Part shown: positions 22,531 through 29,978 of the stretch, in pieces
Layout: the number at the start of each line of letters is the position of its first letter
Position numbering within the stretch: the first letter of the stretch is position 1
Assembly (NCBI GenBank): GCA_964396055.1
Contig: CAYNDV010000032.1
Span: 1-36,391 of the forward strand
From: CAYJPV01 sp964396055
GTDB taxonomy: Bacteria; Acidobacteriota; Vicinamibacteria; Vicinamibacterales; JAKQTR01
DNA length: 36,391 nucleotides
Direction: 5' to 3'
Translations under genes and position numbers: made by a program
Notes under the pieces: generated by a model
What the model saw: only the letters and a program-made list of their open reading frames with translations
Database searches by the model: none
Told to the model about the DNA's origin: nothing

Positions 22531-25405
22531 AGAAACTGATCCTCACCCCCAGCTGCAACTGGCGCTGTTCGTAGCCGCTCGTGGCCGGGAAGCCGTCGCC
22601 CGAGGTCGGGATGGGCGCCAGCGGCGCGCCCGCCGCATCGGTGGCCACGACGCTGTTGACGCCGGCCCACTGCACCGTGTTGAAGAGGTTCTTCACCTCG
22701 GCGGTGAATTGCGCCTCCACGGTCCCGCGGATCGGGAACTTGCGCGAGTAGCGCAGGTCCACGTTGTAGCGGGCCGGGAGGCTCAGCGAGTTGCGCGTCA
22801 CGCCGAGGGGGCGATCGCTGCCGGTGGCGTCGTTGTTCAGTTCGCGGTTGCTGCGGACGTTCACGGGGATGCCGCTGGCGAAGAGCATGGCGACGCCGAA
22901 CTGGTTGTGGTTCAGGATCGCGCCCATCGCGCCGCCGACACCGAAGGTGGGCTGCATGACGAGGCTGCCGGTGAAGGTGTGGCGCTGGTCGAGGATGTTG
23001 GGACCGCGGTCGAAGTCGAGGCGGGTCATGTCGCTGCGCCCGCCGGTGTCGCCCTGCACCGAGAGCGTGCTGGTCAGCGGCGCGTTGTCGGTGCTCTTGC
23101 CCAGCGTGTAGGCGAAATCGAACTGGTAGCCCTTCGCGAACCGCCGCGTCAGCTGCAGCGTCATGGCCTTGTGGTCGCCGTCGCCGAGGGACTGCACGGC
23201 GTTGATGACGTTGTAGCGCGGATCGAGGCGGGTGGCGGCGCTCACCGTGCCGCTGAACACGGGCCGCCCGTCGCCGAGCGTCGCGACCGGGTTGATCGGG
23301 TTGATGTTCGTGATGACGGGCAGGTCCCAGAACTTCACGTACGAGAACCCGATGCCGAGGGCGTAGCTCGTGCCGAGCGCGCGCTCGATCTGGACGTTGT
23401 TCTGCCAGCTGCGCCCGATGCGGAAAGCGGGGTCCACGGTGGCCACGGTGTTCGGCTGGGCCCCGGAGCCGGCGCTGAGCACGGCGGGGAACGCCGGGGC
23501 GCCGGCCGTCGTGGGCGAGAAGGTGGCCGCGGCGCGCCGGTTGGTGCCGTCGTTCTGCAGGGCCTGCTCGTAGATCGCGTTGAGCGGCTGGTCGTACATG
23601 AGGCCGCTGTTGGCGCGCAGCACGGTGCGCTGGTCGTTCGTCAGGTTCCAGACCAGGCCCGCCCGCGGCTGGATGTTGTTGCCGTCCTTCGCGAACGACC
23701 GCGACCATTCAACCGGGGCGCTGGCACTGGCCTCGGGCGGCGCCGCAATGTCGTAACGCAGGCCGTAGAGGAGCTTGATGTTGGGGTTCAGCCGCCAGTC
23801 ATCCTGGACGAACAGGGCCAACATGTTCGTGTTGTACTCGAGGCCCGGCTCGCCGAAATACTGCACGAAGGTCGAATAGGCGTAGGGGTTCGTGCCGCTC
23901 TTCGCCGCGAGGTAGTTCGCGACCGACGAGAAGGTGTACTGCTGGTACGGCGGGATCGTCCGGGTGTCCTGGACGTACTGGAAGCTGAAGCCGAACTTGT
24001 ACGCGTGGTCGCCGCGGATGTAGGTGAAGTTGTCGATGAACTGGGTGATGCCCTGGGTGAACCCGAACCCGGCGTCGGACGCCGTGGCCACGGGGCCGCC
24101 GAAGTTGGCCGCGCCCGACACGGCGATGGCCGGGCCCGTGCCGGCCTGCGCGCCGGGCACCCGCCCCTGGTCGCGGGTGGCGTACTGGAACCGGAACTCG
24201 TTCAGGAGGTTCGAGCCCCACGTGGTGACGAGCTGCGCCGCGAAGGAGTGCTGCCGGTCCACGAAGTCCGTGCCGCGCTGCACCGAGTTGAGGCCGCCGC
24301 CGATGTTGTCGCTGATGAAGTTGTCGAAGAAGATGTAGCGCGCCGTGGCCCGGTTCGTGGCGTTGAACTGGTGGTCGATCTTGCCGATGAAGAACTTCGT
24401 GTCGCCCACCGACGGCATGTAGCCGGGCTCGCTGAGGCCCAGCGCCGCCTGGTTGGCCTGGCTGATCGTGATGACCCGGCTGCCCGACAGGTCACGCTTG
24501 GTGCGCTCGAAACCCGCGAAGAAGTGCGTCCGGTCGCGCACGATCGGCCCGCCCAGGTCCACGGTGAACAGATCCACGTCCACCGGGGGCTTCTGGGCCG
24601 CCGTCGAGAAGAACGGCTTCGCGGCGAAATCGTCCGTCTGGAAGCGGTAGCTGCCCTGGCCCTTCACACGGTTCGTGCCGGACGGCGTGATCGCGTTGTA
24701 GATCAGGCCCATCGTCTGGCCGAACTCGGGCGCGTAGCCCGTCGTGATGACCTTCACTTCGCGGATCATCACCTCGGACATCGGCATCTGCCGCAGGCCG
24801 GCGCGATCCTTCTGCGTGTTGTCGTTGCCGTCGATCTGGTAGTTGATCCGCAGCAGTGCGCCGTTGGCCGTCAGGCGCGGCACGCCGAACTCCTGCGTCT
24901 CGAACCCCACCACGCCCGGCTGCAGCAGGGCGAAGTTGTACGGGTTGCGGGAGGTGAGCGGCAGTTCCTTGATCTCGCGCTCGTTGAGCGTGCGCCCCTG
25001 GTCGATGCGGCCCACGTCCACCACCGGCGCGTCGGCCGTCACCGAGATCACCTCGCTGACATCGCCGACGCCGAGCGTGATGTCGATGACCGCCGCCTGC
25101 CCGGCGCTCAGCGAGAGGCCCTGCTGCTCGAAGGTCTTGAACCCCGCCAGCTCGGCCGACACCTTGTAGGTGCCCAGCGGCAGCAGCGGCGCCCGGTAGA
25201 GGCCGTTCTCGTTGGTCACCACCGCCCGGGTGGCGCCGGTGTCCGTGTTGGTGACCGTGACGGTCACGCCCGGCAGGACGCCGCCGGAGTTGTCACGGAC
25301 GGTGCCCTCGATCGTCCCGTTGATCGCCTGGGACTGGGCAGAGGCCGGGACGGCAACGCAGACGCACAGCGCGGCAGCGAGACAGCTGAGCAGGGCACGA
25401 CGCAT
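22529..25405 (-). CDS. Oar-like TonB-dependent receptor
   Basis: This is an outer-membrane receptor of 958 residues. The signal peptide (LLSCLAAALCVCVAVPASAQ) is followed by a carboxypeptidase-regulatory beta-sandwich (GTIEGTVRDNSGGVLPGVTV to about residue 110) and a TonB plug (LPLTSRNPYNFALLQPG, INYQIDGNDNTQ, REVKVITTGYAPEFGQTMG). The barrel has many alternating aromatic strands and ends in a terminal Phe (QLGVRISF), the usual assembly signal. Such receptors import polymers or complexed ligands with TonB energy. AGGAGG lies 6 nt before ATG 25405, one of the few strong SDs here. It is upstream of the PIG-L/DUF1800/DUF1501 run in the same direction, so a joint role in uptake and processing of an extracellular amino-sugar-containing substrate is conceivable but not shown. 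Confidence 0.95.
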   Translation of the reverse strand: MRRALLSCLAAALCVCVAVPASAQSQAINGTIEGTVRDNSGGVLPGVTVTVTNTDTGATRAVVTNENGLYRAPLLPLGTYKVSAELAGFKTFEQQGLSLSAGQAAVIDITLGVGDVSEVISVTADAPVVDVGRIDQGRTLNEREIKELPLTSRNPYNFALLQPGVVGFETQEFGVPRLTANGALLRINYQIDGNDNTQKDRAGLRQMPMSEVMIREVKVITTGYAPEFGQTMGLIYNAITPSGTNRVKGQGSYRFQTDDFAAKPFFSTAAQKPPVDVDLFTVDLGGPIVRDRTHFFAGFERTKRDLSGSRVITISQANQAALGLSEPGYMPSVGDTKFFIGKIDHQFNATNRATARYIFFDNFISDNIGGGLNSVQRGTDFVDRQHSFAAQLVTTWGSNLLNEFRFQYATRDQGRVPGAQAGTGPAIAVSGAANFGGPVATASDAGFGFTQGITQFIDNFTYIRGDHAYKFGFSFQYVQDTRTIPPYQQYTFSSVANYLAAKSGTNPYAYSTFVQYFGEPGLEYNTNMLALFVQDDWRLNPNIKLLYGLRYDIAAPPEASASAPVEWSRSFAKDGNNIQPRAGLVWNLTNDQRTVLRANSGLMYDQPLNAIYEQALQNDGTNRRAAATFSPTTAGAPAFPAVLSAGSGAQPNTVATVDPAFRIGRSWQNNVQIERALGTSYALGIGFSYVKFWDLPVITNINPINPVATLGDGRPVFSGTVSAATRLDPRYNVINAVQSLGDGDHKAMTLQLTRRFAKGYQFDFAYTLGKSTDNAPLTSTLSVQGDTGGRSDMTRLDFDRGPNILDQRHTFTGSLVMQPTFGVGGAMGAILNHNQFGVAMLFASGIPVNVRSNRELNNDATGSDRPLGVTRNSLSLPARYNVDLRYSRKFPIRGTVEAQFTAEVKNLFNTVQWAGVNSVVATDAAGAPLAPIPTSGDGFPATSGYEQRQLQLGVRISF

Positions 25406-25443
25406 GACAATCCTCCTGGGCGGAGATGTGGGGTAGTGATTTG

Positions 25444-25449
25444 AGTATA
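25444..25449 (-). promoter_or_regulatory. -10-like hexamer for the TonB receptor gene
   Basis: TATACT on the minus strand (five of six to consensus) lies about 39 nt upstream of ATG 25405. This leaves a leader of about 30 nt that contains AGGAGG. The -35 would fall in the octamer array and is weak. Confidence 0.4.
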
Positions 25450-25452
25450 GAT

Positions 25453-25556
25453 CAGGCCGTCAGGCTATAGGCCGTTAGGCCGTTGGGCTCGTGGCCGAAC
25501 AGCCAAACGGCCTGTTTCCGCCGAACGGCCGAACGGCCGAACGGCCTAACGGCCCT
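25453..25556. repeat. Octamer array with inverted arms upstream of the TonB receptor
   Basis: The left part carries GGCCGTCA, GGCCGTTA and GGCCGTTG units. The right part carries GGCCGAAC three times in a row, then GGCCTAAC and GGCCC, the reverse-complement form. The FAD oxidoreductase stop codon TAA (25557-25559) touches the right edge. It is the same family and layout as at 16864 and 22381. Confidence 0.88.
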
Positions 25557-26795
25557 TTATCGCCCGGCTCCCAGCAGGCGCCCGAAGCCGAAGAGTTCGT
25601 CGCCCTTGTCCGGCCGGCCGAGGTGGTGCCGGACCAGGATGCGCGCGGCCAGCCAGGCCGCACCCACGCCGTTGTGCCCGAGCCCGCAGGCGAACAGATG
25701 CCGCGGATAGTTGCGGTGCGGGCCGATGACGGGCAATGCGTCCGCCGTGCGCGCCACCGGCACGTCCCAGGCGAACTCGGGCCGGATGCCGGACATGGCC
25801 GGGTACAGCTTCGAGAGCTCGTACATCAGCTGTCCGGTCCGGTGGACGAGGGCCTTGTCGCGGGCCCGCGCCGGCACGTGCGGCTGGTCCGCTCCCAGGC
25901 ACAGCAGGCGATCGTCGGCCGTGCGCCGCAGCAGGTGCGGGGGTTCGTGCGCGTCGATGACGATGGCCTTGGAGCGCCCGAACTCGCGGCGGACGAACGA
26001 GGGCAGCACCGGCGTCAGGACGCAGTAGGCATCCGTGAGGGTGAAATGGCGGCGCAGCGGCTGGAACATCGCCGGGGGGTAATTGCTGGCGATGACCACC
26101 GTCGCGGCGCGCACGATCCCGCCGTCGGTGTGCACCTCGACACCGTCGCGGCCGCTCCGCACGCGTGTCACGGGCGAACGCTCGAACAGGACAGCCTTGC
26201 GGGCCGCCGCCGCCTGGGCCAGGCCGAGCGTCACCCGATAGGGATCGATGTAGCCGTCACCGGCCGACCGGATCGCGCCGACGCCGTCCAGCCCCGTTTC
26301 CCGCTTGAGCCGCGCGGCGGTGAGCCACGTGCCTTCCACGCCCGCGGCCCGAAGGGCCTGCATCTCGCGCGCGAGCCCGCGCGCGTCGCCGGTGTCGAGG
26401 CCGACGCGCAGGGCGGCATCGGGCACCAGTTCGCACCGGATGCGCAGGCGCCGGATCGTGGACGCCAGTTCCAGGCCCGCCCGCCGCGACGCCTGCCACA
26501 CCGCGCGTGCCGCTTTCCGCCCGTAGCGTGCCTGCAGGTCCACGAACGGCACCGCCGGCTCAAGGCGCAGCAGCCCGGGACACGAACCCGTGCCGCCCTG
26601 CCCGAGGCGGCCCGCTTCGAGCAGCGCCACCTTCACGCCGGCGGCGGCGAACGTGCAGGCGATCGCGGTACCCGAAAGGCCCCCGCCGACAATGGCGACG
26701 TCGACGCCGGCCTCGCCCCGAAGACGCGGGAACACGGGTTGCCGGGCCTTCGGATACCGATCGAGCCAGTACGAGACGCCGTATCGGGTCTTCAT
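25557..26795 (-). CDS. FAD-dependent amine/amino-acid oxidoreductase (DAO family)
   Basis: This 412-residue protein of the glycine/D-amino-acid oxidase fold has the ADP-binding motif VAIVGGGLSGTAIA at about 32-45, then LEAGRLGQGGTGSCPG where the FAD-linked loop lies. Central segments include GYIDPYRVTLGLAQAA and VVIASNYPPAM. The C-terminal FAD contact region reads FACGLGHNGVGAAWLAARILV. The start MKTRYGVSYWLDRYPKARQP, with a short hydrophilic segment before the Rossmann fold, resembles the PuuB/OrdL group (gamma-glutamylputrescine oxidase and relatives). The substrate is not deducible. A TAGAAT hexamer lies 12 nt upstream, giving a leader of only a few nucleotides. It diverges from the glycosyltransferase gene. 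Confidence 0.9.
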   Translation of the reverse strand: MKTRYGVSYWLDRYPKARQPVFPRLRGEAGVDVAIVGGGLSGTAIACTFAAAGVKVALLEAGRLGQGGTGSCPGLLRLEPAVPFVDLQARYGRKAARAVWQASRRAGLELASTIRRLRIRCELVPDAALRVGLDTGDARGLAREMQALRAAGVEGTWLTAARLKRETGLDGVGAIRSAGDGYIDPYRVTLGLAQAAAARKAVLFERSPVTRVRSGRDGVEVHTDGGIVRAATVVIASNYPPAMFQPLRRHFTLTDAYCVLTPVLPSFVRREFGRSKAIVIDAHEPPHLLRRTADDRLLCLGADQPHVPARARDKALVHRTGQLMYELSKLYPAMSGIRPEFAWDVPVARTADALPVIGPHRNYPRHLFACGLGHNGVGAAWLAARILVRHHLGRPDKGDELFGFGRLLGAGR

Positions 26796-26807
26796 GGTGG
26801 GGCCATG

Positions 26808-26837
26808 ATTCTACCCGCAACGTCTTTGAATTAGAAT
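26808..26837. promoter_or_regulatory. Divergent -10-like TAGAAT pair
   Basis: The 53-bp gap between the divergent FAD oxidoreductase and GT-C genes holds one TAGAAT on each strand: minus strand at 26808-26813 and plus strand at 26832-26837. They lie 12 and 11 nt from their start codons, giving leaders of about 5 nt. The -35 regions are poor, and each would overlap the other's -10, so the two promoters could compete. Confidence 0.35.
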
Positions 26838-26848
26838 CTCCCATCACG

Positions 26849-28030
26849 ATGACGACGGCCCCGGCGGTATCATCCGTGAGACAGCGTTGGCGTCACTCGC
26901 CGACGTTGCGCATCGTGGTCTTCGCCCTGGCCTGGCGGATCTTCTCTGCCGCGGCGGCTTTCCTCGCCAACATCCTCTTTCCCCTGGCGCAGCGCCACTT
27001 CTCGACCGGCCCGCGCGAGCCGTTGTTCTGGGAGACGTTCGCCCGGTACGACGCCGGGTGGTACTTCGGCATCGCCCGCTACGGGTACGAGTTCGTGGAA
27101 GGCGGCCGCAGCAACCTGGCGTTCATGCCCGTTTACCCCATGGCCATGCGCTACGTCGCGCTGGCGATGGGCGGGGGCAGCGACAAGGTGTACCTCGCGG
27201 GCATCCTGATCTCGTGGGTCTCGTACGTGCTGGCGATGGTGATGCTCTACCGGCTGGCGCGCCTCACCGTGCCGCGGGCGACGGCCGAACGCGCGGTGGT
27301 GCTGGCCAGCGTCTTCCCGTTCGGGTTCTTCTACGGCGTCATCTACTCCGAAGCGCTCTACCTGCTGCTGGCGCTGACCGCGTTCTATGCGTTCGCCACG
27401 GGACGGTGGGCGGCGGGCGGAGCGGCCGGCGCACTGGTCACGGTCACGCGGGTCAACGGCATCCTGATCCTCCCGGCCCTGGCACTGCTGGCGTGGTTCC
27501 ACGCCAGGGGGGATCGCCGGGCGCTGGTGAAGGCCGCCGCCGGTCTTGCCCTCGTGCCCCTGGGGCTGGCGGCGTACTCGCTCTACGTGTGGTCCCTGAG
27601 CGGGTCGTTCCTGGAGTGGATGTACGCGATCCAGCGCTGGAACTACCATCCCGGCGGCGCGCCCTGGTCGTCACTCGTGGCGGTGGTGACCGCGCTTCTG
27701 ACGCGCCCGTACCGCTACCTCACCGCCGAGCCCATGGGGCCCTTCGATGCCCTCAACGGCAGCCAGGCCATCATCTTCGCGTTCGCGATTCCGTTCGTCT
27801 GGCGCCGCCTCGGAGCCGCCTACGGCGTCTTCATGCTGGTCAACCTGTGGCTGCCGCTCTCGTCGGGGTCACTCGAAGGGCTGGGACGGTACTGCGCGGT
27901 GCTCTTCCCGTTCTTTATCTGGCTCGCCAGCGTCCGCTCGCGCATGGCGCGGCGCTGGGTGTTCGCGTCGTTCGCCGCGCTCTACATGCTCTGCCTGGCG
28001 CTGTTCACGAACGTGCACGCCATTCTCTAG
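26849..28030 (+). CDS. PIG-V-like GT-C membrane glycosyltransferase
   Basis: This is a 393-residue polytopic inner-membrane protein with about nine hydrophobic segments. The first loop has ETFARYDAGWYFGIARYGYE, the acidic motif of PIG-V-type mannosyltransferases (RYD next to WY.IA..GY). SNLAFMPVYPMAMR follows, corresponding to the FPLYP segment. These enzymes transfer a sugar from a polyprenyl-phosphate donor to a lipid or protein acceptor on the outer face of the membrane. The C-terminal GSLEGLGRYCAVLFPFFIWLA segment is also typical. ATG 26849 follows a TAGAAT hexamer closely. The stop TAG starts an octamer-type repeat. Confidence 0.88.
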   Translation: MTTAPAVSSVRQRWRHSPTLRIVVFALAWRIFSAAAAFLANILFPLAQRHFSTGPREPLFWETFARYDAGWYFGIARYGYEFVEGGRSNLAFMPVYPMAMRYVALAMGGGSDKVYLAGILISWVSYVLAMVMLYRLARLTVPRATAERAVVLASVFPFGFFYGVIYSEALYLLLALTAFYAFATGRWAAGGAAGALVTVTRVNGILILPALALLAWFHARGDRRALVKAAAGLALVPLGLAAYSLYVWSLSGSFLEWMYAIQRWNYHPGGAPWSSLVAVVTALLTRPYRYLTAEPMGPFDALNGSQAIIFAFAIPFVWRRLGAAYGVFMLVNLWLPLSSGSLEGLGRYCAVLFPFFIWLASVRSRMARRWVFASFAALYMLCLALFTNVHAIL

Positions 28031-28070
28031 GCCGTTCGGCCGCCCCGAGCCCCGAGCCCCATGCCCCTAG
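28029..28070. repeat. Mixed octamer/heptamer repeats between convergent genes
   Basis: GGCCGTTCGGCC (octamer type) leads into CCCCGAG units and then ATGCCCC. The 15-mer GCCCCATGCCCCTAG (28056-28070) recurs exactly at 28844-28858. In both places its CTA is the stop codon of the minus-strand gene. The array contains the GT-C stop on one side and the AlkD-like stop on the other. Confidence 0.75.
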
Positions 28071-28777
28071 CGCTTCCGTAACACCTGCTGCCGCTGGGCA
28101 GGGGTGAGCCGCTCGCACGCCGTGCGCAGCACCAGGCGCGGCGTCTCCTCACGGATGGCCATCAGCAGCGGCACCGTCTCGTGGGGCCTGACCTTGCCCC
28201 ACTCGCGCAGCAGCCAGCCCAGGCCCTTCTGCACCATGTCGTCCCTGTCGCCTTTCAACGCGTGCGTCACGTGCGTGGCTTCCGCGGTGAAGAGCCCGTG
28301 GCGCACGCCGTCAATGAGTGACACGGCCGCCGCCCGGCGGTGCCACCGGCGGCGTGACACGGCCCACCGGCGCACCGACGCTGTCCGCGCCGGCGCGGCC
28401 GTCATCATCGGGCCGATCAGATACATCGCCAGCGCGTCATGGTCGGCCCACGACGTCACCCGCGAGAGCCACCGTTCGAACAGGCGGAGTTCGGCAGCCC
28501 CGTACTGCTGCAGCGATCGCTGGAGCAGCAGGACCGCCAGCACCTTCTCCTCGAGAACATCCCGCGCGAACAGCGCGTCTGCCAGGGCCAGCAGCCGCCC
28601 CGCGTCCGTCCGCAGTTCTCCGTGCAGGATGCGGGCGTAGCGGCGCAGCGGGGCCGTGTACCAGCCGTGAGACCGGACCTGCTCCTTGAAGAACCCCTGG
28701 ACGCCGGCCGCATGCTCGGCCGACCCGTGGGCCTTCAGGTGAGCGACGACACGGGCGACGTCACGCGACAGGGACAT
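28067..28777 (-). CDS. AlkD-like DNA alkylation repair protein
   Basis: This 236-residue all-helical HEAT-like repeat protein belongs to the DNA glycosylase family that excises 3- and 7-alkylpurines. Landmarks are GFFKEQVRSHGWYTAPLRRYAR, EEKVLAVLLLQR, SWADHDALAMYLIGPM, AVSRRRWHRRAAAVSLIDGVR, and MVQKGLGWLLREWGKVRPHETV with the helix that normally follows the DNA-contacting Trp. The DNA-facing Trp and Arg positions seem kept, and an Asp in SWADHD may be the catalytic one; exact alignment was not possible. The upstream region is a heptamer array without SD, so the ATG 28777 start rests on the family N-terminus. Confidence 0.88.
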   Translation of the reverse strand: MSLSRDVARVVAHLKAHGSAEHAAGVQGFFKEQVRSHGWYTAPLRRYARILHGELRTDAGRLLALADALFARDVLEEKVLAVLLLQRSLQQYGAAELRLFERWLSRVTSWADHDALAMYLIGPMMTAAPARTASVRRWAVSRRRWHRRAAAVSLIDGVRHGLFTAEATHVTHALKGDRDDMVQKGLGWLLREWGKVRPHETVPLLMAIREETPRLVLRTACERLTPAQRQQVLRKR

Positions 28778-28782
28778 GGGAT

Positions 28783-28858
28783 GTGGGACGTGGGGCGTGG
28801 GACGTGGGGCGTGGGGAGAGTGTCAGAAGCAAGAATTCTCCATGCCCCATGCCCCTAG
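28783..28858. repeat. Heptamer arrays (GTGGGRC)n and (ATGCCCC)n
   Basis: Five copies of a 7-bp unit alternate GTGGGAC and GTGGGGC (28783-28817, last unit GTGGGGA). A short unique stretch containing GAATTC follows, then ATGCCCC twice before CTAG. The final repeat supplies the stop codon (28855-28857) of the SIS-domain gene. Together they fill the entire 77-bp gap. Confidence 0.85.
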
Positions 28859-29898
28859 GTCGTGAGCGTCACCTTCTTCAGCCCGCGCGGGTTGTCAGGA
28901 TCGTACCCGCGCGCGCGGCTCAGGTGGAACGCCAGCAACTGGCCGGGCACCACCGCGGCGATGGGTGACAGCCACTCGGGCACCCCGTCCGGCAGGGGCA
29001 GCGCGGAAGTCGCCAGCGCCAGCGACGACGAGAGGTTCGACAAGACGACGGGACGCGCGCCACGCCGGACCATCTCCCGCAGCAGGTCCTCGACTTCGTG
29101 GCTCACCGCCCCGGCCACGTTGACGACGATGGCGGCGAATCCCGTTTCGATGAGGGCGATGGGGCCGTGCTGGAAGTCGGCGGCCGAGTAGGGCTCCACG
29201 GCCACGTACGCCAGTTCCTTCGCCTTGAGCGACACCTCGAATGCCGTCGCGTAGTTGTACCCGCGGCCGATCATCACGCCGTGCCCGGCGTCCTTCAGGG
29301 TCTGCGCCGCGGCGGCAACGGCCGCCGCGTCGGTCGCCGCCGCCGCCGCCACCTGCGCCGGGACCCCGGCCAGTTCGCGGCGTCGCCGGTCGTCGCCGGC
29401 CATCGCCGCCGACAGCATGGCGATCGCGAACAACTGGGCCGTATACGTCTTGGTGGCCGCGATGCTCCGCTCCTGGCCGGCGCGCAGCACCAGCGTATGG
29501 TCCGCCACCTGCGTCAACGGCGAACCCGCCACGTTGGTGATCGCGAGCGTCGGGCAGCCCTGCCGGCGGCCCTCTTCGACCACCGCCACGAGATCGGGGG
29601 ACGCCCCGGATTGCGAGATGCCGATGACCAGGGCGCCACCCATGCGCGGCGGGGCCTGGTACTTCGTGTAGAGCGACGGCGTCGCCAGCGTGACCGTCAG
29701 CCGGTTGCACGCGCCGAAGACGTACTGCGCGTAGCGGGCCGCATTGTCCGACGACCCGCGCGCGGCAATCACCACGTGGTGCGCGCCGCTGGCGCGGATG
29801 GCGCCGGCGATGGCCTCAGCCTCGGGCAGGCCCTCGCGCAGCAGACGTTCGAGCACGGAAGGCTGTTCGGCGATTTCGGAGAGGAGAACGGAAGACAT
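28855..29898 (-). CDS. SIS-domain sugar isomerase/deaminase, NagB-II-like
   Basis: This 347-residue protein has two SIS domains and no glutaminase domain. Sugar-phosphate contacts are in AARGSSDNAARYAQYVFG, GISQSGASPDLVAVVEEG, SIAATKTYTAQLFAIAML, and IGRGYNYATAFEVSLKAKELAYVAVEPYSAADFQHGPIALI. The C-terminal RGYDPDNPRGLKKVTLT matches the isomerase end of GlmS and the NagB-II deaminases. The likely activity is glucosamine-6-phosphate deamination to fructose-6-phosphate, or a related ketose-amine reaction. The gene lies downstream of an NAGPA-domain gene in the same direction, which also points to amino-sugar use. ATG 29898 has no SD; a heptamer array directly precedes it. Confidence 0.88.
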   Translation of the reverse strand: MSSVLLSEIAEQPSVLERLLREGLPEAEAIAGAIRASGAHHVVIAARGSSDNAARYAQYVFGACNRLTVTLATPSLYTKYQAPPRMGGALVIGISQSGASPDLVAVVEEGRRQGCPTLAITNVAGSPLTQVADHTLVLRAGQERSIAATKTYTAQLFAIAMLSAAMAGDDRRRRELAGVPAQVAAAAATDAAAVAAAAQTLKDAGHGVMIGRGYNYATAFEVSLKAKELAYVAVEPYSAADFQHGPIALIETGFAAIVVNVAGAVSHEVEDLLREMVRRGARPVVLSNLSSSLALATSALPLPDGVPEWLSPIAAVVPGQLLAFHLSRARGYDPDNPRGLKKVTLTT

Positions 29899-29905
29899 GG
29901 TGTTG

Positions 29906-29941
<36 letters not shown>

Positions 29942-29978
29942 GCACGCGACGCGCGGGCCGCCCCTCCACATTGTACGT

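Noticed and set aside
20142..22532. Open frame of 796 codons opposite the PIG-L gene
   Set aside because: Same reason: antisense shadow in GC-rich DNA. Its end also translates the octamer array.
22508..25444. Open frame of 978 codons opposite the TonB receptor
   Set aside because: The complementary strand encodes a textbook TonB-dependent receptor with signal peptide and terminal Phe. The antisense frame is open because of extreme GC content; its product is a low-complexity Arg/Ala/Gly/Val-rich sequence without domains.
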